This document shows positions 5,924-9,217 of a stretch of 9,217 nt of DNA, one piece after another; position 1 is the first letter of the stretch; the number at the start of each line of letters is the position of its first letter. The stretch lies in contig SCST01000624.1 in the NCBI GenBank assembly GCA_004299465.1, positions 1-9,217 of the forward strand, written 5' to 3'. The position numbers were made by a program, and so were the translations under genes. This DNA comes from Methylovulum sp. (GTDB lineage: Bacteria; Pseudomonadota; Gammaproteobacteria; Methylococcales; Methylomonadaceae). The notes beneath the pieces are model-generated. The model was not told the DNA's origin. It saw only the letters and a list, made by a program, of their open reading frames with translations, and searched no databases.

Positions 5924-7933
5924 TTACACCAGTATTTCCGCCTGCAGCAGCCTGATCTCGTCCCTGATTTTCGCAGCCTGTTCAAACTCAAGGTTTCTGG
6001 CATGCTGGTACATGGCTTCTTCCAATTGTTTCAGTTTTTTCGCCTGCTGCTTCGGCGTCATGGACTGGTAATCCGCAGCAGACTCCGCCACTTTGCCAGC
6101 CGGCTTGACGATGTTTGCACCTGAGCCAGGTATCGCGATTTGCAAAATATCCGTGACGGATTTAAGGATAGTCGCAGGCGTAATATGATGCTCGATATTA
6201 AACCGGTGCTGCTTTTCGCGGCGACGCTCGGTTTCCTCGATGGCCTGCTGCATCGACCGGGTGATGCGGTCTGCATACAAAATAGCCTTGCCATGCGCAT
6301 TACGTGCAGCACGGCCTATCGTCTGCACCAGCGAGACCACAGAACGCAAAAAGCCTTCCTTATCGGCATCGAGTATCGCAATCAGCGATACTTCGGGGAT
6401 GTCCAGTCCTTCGCGCAACAGGTTGATACCGACCAGCACATCAAACTGGCCCAGCCTCAGGTCGCGGATAATCTCGACCCGCTCCACGGTGTCAATATCG
6501 GAATGCAGGTAACGCACCTTGACGCCATGCTCCGCCAAATATTCCGTCAAATCCTCGGACATCCTCTTTGTCAATGTCGTCACCAGCACGCGCTCTTTGA
6601 CGCTGACGCGTAAATTGATTTCCGATAATAAATCATCCACCTGCGTCGTAGCGGGACGCACCTCGACAACCGGGTCCAGCAAACCGGTGGGCCTTACGAC
6701 CTGTTCTACAAAAACGCCGGAATGGGCTTTTTCATAAGTCCCCGGCGTTGCCGACACATAAATGCGTTGCGGCGATTTCGCCTCGAACTCGGCAAACGTC
6801 AACGGTCGGTTATCGAGCGCCGAAGGCAGCCTAAACCCGTATTCAACCAGTGTTTCCTTGCGTGAGCGGTCACCTTTATACATCGCACCGATCTGCGGCA
6901 CGGTGACATGGCTTTCATCGATAATAATCAGCGCATCATCGGGCAGGTAATCAAACATCGTCGGCGGCGACTCTCCAGGCCCCCTGCCCGACAAATACCG
7001 GGAATAGTTTTCGATGCCGGAGCAATAGCCCACTTCCAGTATCATCTCCATATCAAACAAGGTGCGTTGTTCCAGCCGTTGCGCCTCGACCAGCTTGTTT
7101 AATGAATATAAATGCTCCAGACGCTCTTTAAGCTCGATCTTGATCGCCTCGACGGCGGATAATAACTGCTCGCGCGGCGTGACATAGTGGTTTTTCGGAT
7201 ACACGGTATAACGTGCGATACGGTGCAGAATTTCGCCCGTTAACGGATCGAACAACGACAAACGTTCGACTTCATTATCAAATAATTCCACCCGCAACGC
7301 TTCCTGCTCGGACTCGGCCGGATAAATATCGATGACTTCACCGCGCACGCGATAAGTCGCCCGCCGCAACTCGGTATCGTTGCGCGTGTATTGCATTTCT
7401 GCAAGACGCCGTAGAATAGCGCGCTGCTCGATCAAATCACCCTTGACCAAATGCAAGACCATTTCAAAATAAGATTCCGGCTCGCCCAAGCCGTAAATCG
7501 CCGATACTGTCGCGACGACTATCGTATCCGGCCGCTCAATCAGCGCCTTGGTCGCCGACAGCCGCATCTGCTCGATATGCTCATTCAGCGACGCATCCTT
7601 GTCGATAAACGTATCCGAAGCGGGCACATAGGCTTCCGGTTGGTAATAGTCGTAATACGAGACGAAATACTCGACGCTGTTTTCCGGGAAAAACTCCTTC
7701 ATCTCGCCGTACAACTGCGCAGCCAGCGTTTTATTGGGCGCCATAATCATCGCCGGACGCTGCACTTGCTCAATCACATTAGCTATCGTGAAAGTCTTGC
7801 CGGAACCGGTCACACCTAATAGCGTTTGATGCACTTCGCCGTCGTTTAAGCCTTCGACCAATTGCTTGATCGCGGTGGGCTGATCGCCGGCGGGTTGGAA
7901 ACGGCAGTGGATTTTGAAGGGTTTTTGCATCAT
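5924..7933 (-). CDS. uvrB: UvrB, excinuclease ABC subunit B
   Basis: Central helicase-like subunit of nucleotide excision repair. It receives damaged DNA from UvrA, verifies the lesion by inserting its beta-hairpin, and recruits UvrC for incision. At 669 residues it is full length. Visible motifs: Walker A GVTGSGKT (40-47), the beta-hairpin YYDYYQPEAYVP (93-104), Walker B IIDESH (337-342), SATPGTYE (394-401), GINLLREGLDIPE (502-514), motif VI QTIGRAARN (537-545), and a C-terminal UVR domain (about 625-662) for UvrC contact. One oddity is SVVS at 531-534, where most UvrBs have S-E/D-R-S just before motif VI. The start is MMQKPF at 7933 or 7930; neither has a clear ribosome site. No LexA (CTGT-N8-ACAG) box is visible in the 72 bp upstream, so SOS control is not evident here. 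Confidence 0.98.
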   Translation of the reverse strand: MMQKPFKIHCRFQPAGDQPTAIKQLVEGLNDGEVHQTLLGVTGSGKTFTIANVIEQVQRPAMIMAPNKTLAAQLYGEMKEFFPENSVEYFVSYYDYYQPEAYVPASDTFIDKDASLNEHIEQMRLSATKALIERPDTIVVATVSAIYGLGEPESYFEMVLHLVKGDLIEQRAILRRLAEMQYTRNDTELRRATYRVRGEVIDIYPAESEQEALRVELFDNEVERLSLFDPLTGEILHRIARYTVYPKNHYVTPREQLLSAVEAIKIELKERLEHLYSLNKLVEAQRLEQRTLFDMEMILEVGYCSGIENYSRYLSGRGPGESPPTMFDYLPDDALIIIDESHVTVPQIGAMYKGDRSRKETLVEYGFRLPSALDNRPLTFAEFEAKSPQRIYVSATPGTYEKAHSGVFVEQVVRPTGLLDPVVEVRPATTQVDDLLSEINLRVSVKERVLVTTLTKRMSEDLTEYLAEHGVKVRYLHSDIDTVERVEIIRDLRLGQFDVLVGINLLREGLDIPEVSLIAILDADKEGFLRSVVSLVQTIGRAARNAHGKAILYADRITRSMQQAIEETERRREKQHRFNIEHHITPATILKSVTDILQIAIPGSGANIVKPAGKVAESAADYQSMTPKQQAKKLKQLEEAMYQHARNLEFEQAAKIRDEIRLLQAEILV

Positions 7934-8005
7934 TTAGTCATGGAACAGCCAACGGTTAACAGAGCGAAAAACCCGATGTTTAGACTGCCCGAAATGATAC
8001 TGTTA

Positions 8006-8461
8006 TTAGCCGCCAACATGCTCAAACTCCAACTTTGCGGCCAATTGATATAACTCGGCCAAAGCGGTTTCAGCCTGTTCAAATGTTGAGCGCAATGCGG
8101 CATTTTTGCGAACTACAGGGTGATTGCCAACGGACTCAATTAAATAATTGAGTGCCACTGAGGTTCTATCCATGAGCTCAAAATAATGACCCTCATTGAT
8201 CTCCTGATCCTCATAAGCCGGGCGAAGCAACTCTTTGTCATTCACTTCATAGCGTTCCAGCACATCTTTGCGAAACGCCGTGAGAAAATAACCAATGTCC
8301 TCACGCAACTCGCCAATGGATTCACCTGACGGCTGAACAGGCTTTTCTGTCCACCCTTTAATCGCCCCGGACTCATCGTAATAAACTTCATGAATCTGAA
8401 AGCTAACAGATTCCCCGGTTTCGTGTTGTTTACGGATTACCCTATAGTTCCATGTGCTCAC
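8006..8461 (-). CDS. Conserved protein of unknown function, 151 aa
   Basis: The protein begins MSTWNYRVIRKQ and continues IHEVYYDESGAIKGWTEKPVQPSGESIGELREDIGYFLTAF, a pattern I recognise from a widespread short uncharacterised bacterial family with no known role. That part is about residues 1-60. The remainder (about 75-148) is acidic and helical (EGHYFELMDRTSVALNYLIESVGNHPVVRK, then a helix ending AALAELYQ-like) and may be a separate domain. The start codon is GTG, supported by GAGG six bases upstream and by the family's MSTWNYR start. No signal peptide, membrane helix or catalytic motif is seen. It lies 30 bp downstream of the integron-type integrase on the same strand and 72 bp upstream of uvrB. 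No attC-like site adjoins it, so there is no sign that it is a cassette. Confidence 0.75.
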   Translation of the reverse strand: MSTWNYRVIRKQHETGESVSFQIHEVYYDESGAIKGWTEKPVQPSGESIGELREDIGYFLTAFRKDVLERYEVNDKELLRPAYEDQEINEGHYFELMDRTSVALNYLIESVGNHPVVRKNAALRSTFEQAETALAELYQLAAKLEFEHVGG

Positions 8462-8491
8462 TTTATACCTCGCCAGCGGCTATCAGAAAAA

Positions 8492-9217
8492 TCATCCAAG
8501 TATCGAATCCAACGGGCTATTGACACCTTTACCGCCCTTGTTCAGCACATGCGTATAAATCATCGTGGTGCTGACATCCGAATGCCCTAGCAACTCCTGT
8601 ACCGTGCGGATGTCGTAACCGCTTTCCAACAAATGCGTGGCGAACGAATGCCGTAAGGTATGCGGCGTGGCCACCTTGGTCAATCCGGCATCACGCACTA
8701 CCTGCTTGACCGCGCGTTGGATAGCCTGCTCCTGGATATGGTGCCGGCGCGTCTTGCCGCTACGCGGGTCTACCGATAGTTTCGCCGACGGAAACACATA
8801 CTGCCAGCTCCACTCCCTAGCCGCATTCGGATATTTTCGATCGAGTGCAAACGGCAAATACACCTCGCCAAAGCCCTGCGCCAAATCGCTGTCATGCAAG
8901 GCCTTCACTTTCTGCAAATGCGCCTGTAACGTTACGACAAGCGTTACCGGCAACATCGTCACCCTATCTTTATTGCCCTTGCCGTCACGGATCAAAATCT
9001 CGCGCCGCTTAAAATCCACATCCAGCACCCTAAGCCGCAAGCATTCCAGAATCCGCATCCCCGTTCCGTACAATAAACTAGCAATCAACCAATGCGTGCC
9101 CTGTAACCTGGACAAAATCGCCTGCACCTCATCGCGATTCAGCACCACCGGCAAGCGTTTGGGCGCTTTTGCCTGCTCGACATCATCCAGCCAAGGTAAC
9201 TCTGTTTCCAAAACCTC
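8492..9217 (-). CDS. intI: Integron-type tyrosine recombinase (IntI family), C-terminal 242 residues, cut by window edge
   Basis: Site-specific recombinase that in integrons inserts and excises gene cassettes between attI and attC sites. The visible part covers the end of the core-binding domain (LPWLDDVEQAKAPKRLPVVL) and the entire catalytic domain. Numbering from the TTG codon at 9211, all catalytic residues are present: Arg53 (GTGMR), His184 and Arg187 (HTLRH), His210 (GHSDVSTT) and nucleophile Tyr219 (MIYTH). The insertion peculiar to integron integrases is present at about 116-141 (VYLPFALDRKYPNAAREW...QYVFPS), which separates it from XerC/XerD. The ending GGKGVNSPLDSILG is also IntI-like. 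The frame is open to 9217 without a stop, so TTG 9211 is not the true start; roughly 95 N-terminal residues lie beyond the edge. attI and any cassettes are expected beyond the right edge. Confidence 0.9.
   Translation of the reverse strand, partial: EVLETELPWLDDVEQAKAPKRLPVVLNRDEVQAILSRLQGTHWLIASLLYGTGMRILECLRLRVLDVDFKRREILIRDGKGNKDRVTMLPVTLVVTLQAHLQKVKALHDSDLAQGFGEVYLPFALDRKYPNAAREWSWQYVFPSAKLSVDPRSGKTRRHHIQEQAIQRAVKQVVRDAGLTKVATPHTLRHSFATHLLESGYDIRTVQELLGHSDVSTTMIYTHVLNKGGKGVNSPLDSILG

Noticed and set aside
6140..6613. Plus-strand open frames opposite uvrB
   Set aside because: They are antisense shadows of a full-length conserved gene, with no ribosome sites or family features.
7934..8005. 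Possible attC site downstream of the 151-aa gene
   Set aside because: I searched for paired RYYYAAC and GTTRRRY core sites; GTTAAC and GTTGGC occur but do not fit the consensus, and no long imperfect palindrome is present.
7934..8005. LexA/SOS box upstream of uvrB
   Set aside because: CTGTTAAC and CTGTTCCA occur, but neither is followed by ACAG at the correct spacing.
8134..8153. Perfect 9-bp inverted repeat ACTCAATTA-AA-TAATTGAGT
   Set aside because: It lies inside the coding sequence of the 151-aa gene, is AT-rich and has no T-run or second copy; probably chance, though an operator cannot be excluded.
1..9217. CRISPR array, tRNA or rRNA genes
   Set aside because: No regularly spaced direct repeats and no tRNA or rRNA signature sequences were seen on either strand.

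Overview
This looks like chromosomal DNA of a gammaproteobacterium. HflD, which is essentially confined to Gammaproteobacteria, is the main reason; GC content is moderate and the short GC-rich palindromic repeats are of a kind common in environmental members. A methanotroph (Methylococcales) is a plausible guess from overall protein flavour and the copper genes, but the sequence does not prove it.

Left part (1-1473, minus strand): a small CopZ-like metal-binding protein is followed by the N-terminal 344 residues of a Cu(+)-type P1B ATPase that runs off the left edge. The two genes were probably once a tight operon. They are now separated by 227 bp made almost entirely of two palindromic elements. 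One is a 117-bp MITE-like element with 20-bp terminal inverted repeats beginning GTAACT and a perfect 8-bp target duplication, which points to an IS66-type origin. The other is a 79-bp hairpin repeat directly next to it.

Middle (1570-5179, plus strand): four tightly packed or overlapping genes, namely hflD and a GldA/GldF/GldG-type ABC system (ATPase, six-helix permease, and a membrane-anchored protein of the gliding-motility-auxiliary ABC family). The spacings (3 bp, a 4-bp ATGA overlap, a 10-bp overlap) argue for one transcript with translational coupling. A strong REP-like palindrome follows the last gene.

Right part (5289-9217, all minus strand): a small exported protein of unknown function, the complete excision-repair helicase UvrB (its stop codon lies at the edge of a second copy of the REP-like palindrome), a 151-aa protein of unknown function with a GTG start, and the C-terminal 242 residues of an integron-type tyrosine recombinase (IntI family) that runs off the right edge. 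The normal integron layout puts attI and any gene-cassette array just beyond the right edge, so this window may hold the chromosomal anchor side of an integron.

Most genes are conserved housekeeping or transport functions. The unusual content is the set of nested small mobile or palindromic elements and the integron integrase at the right edge.
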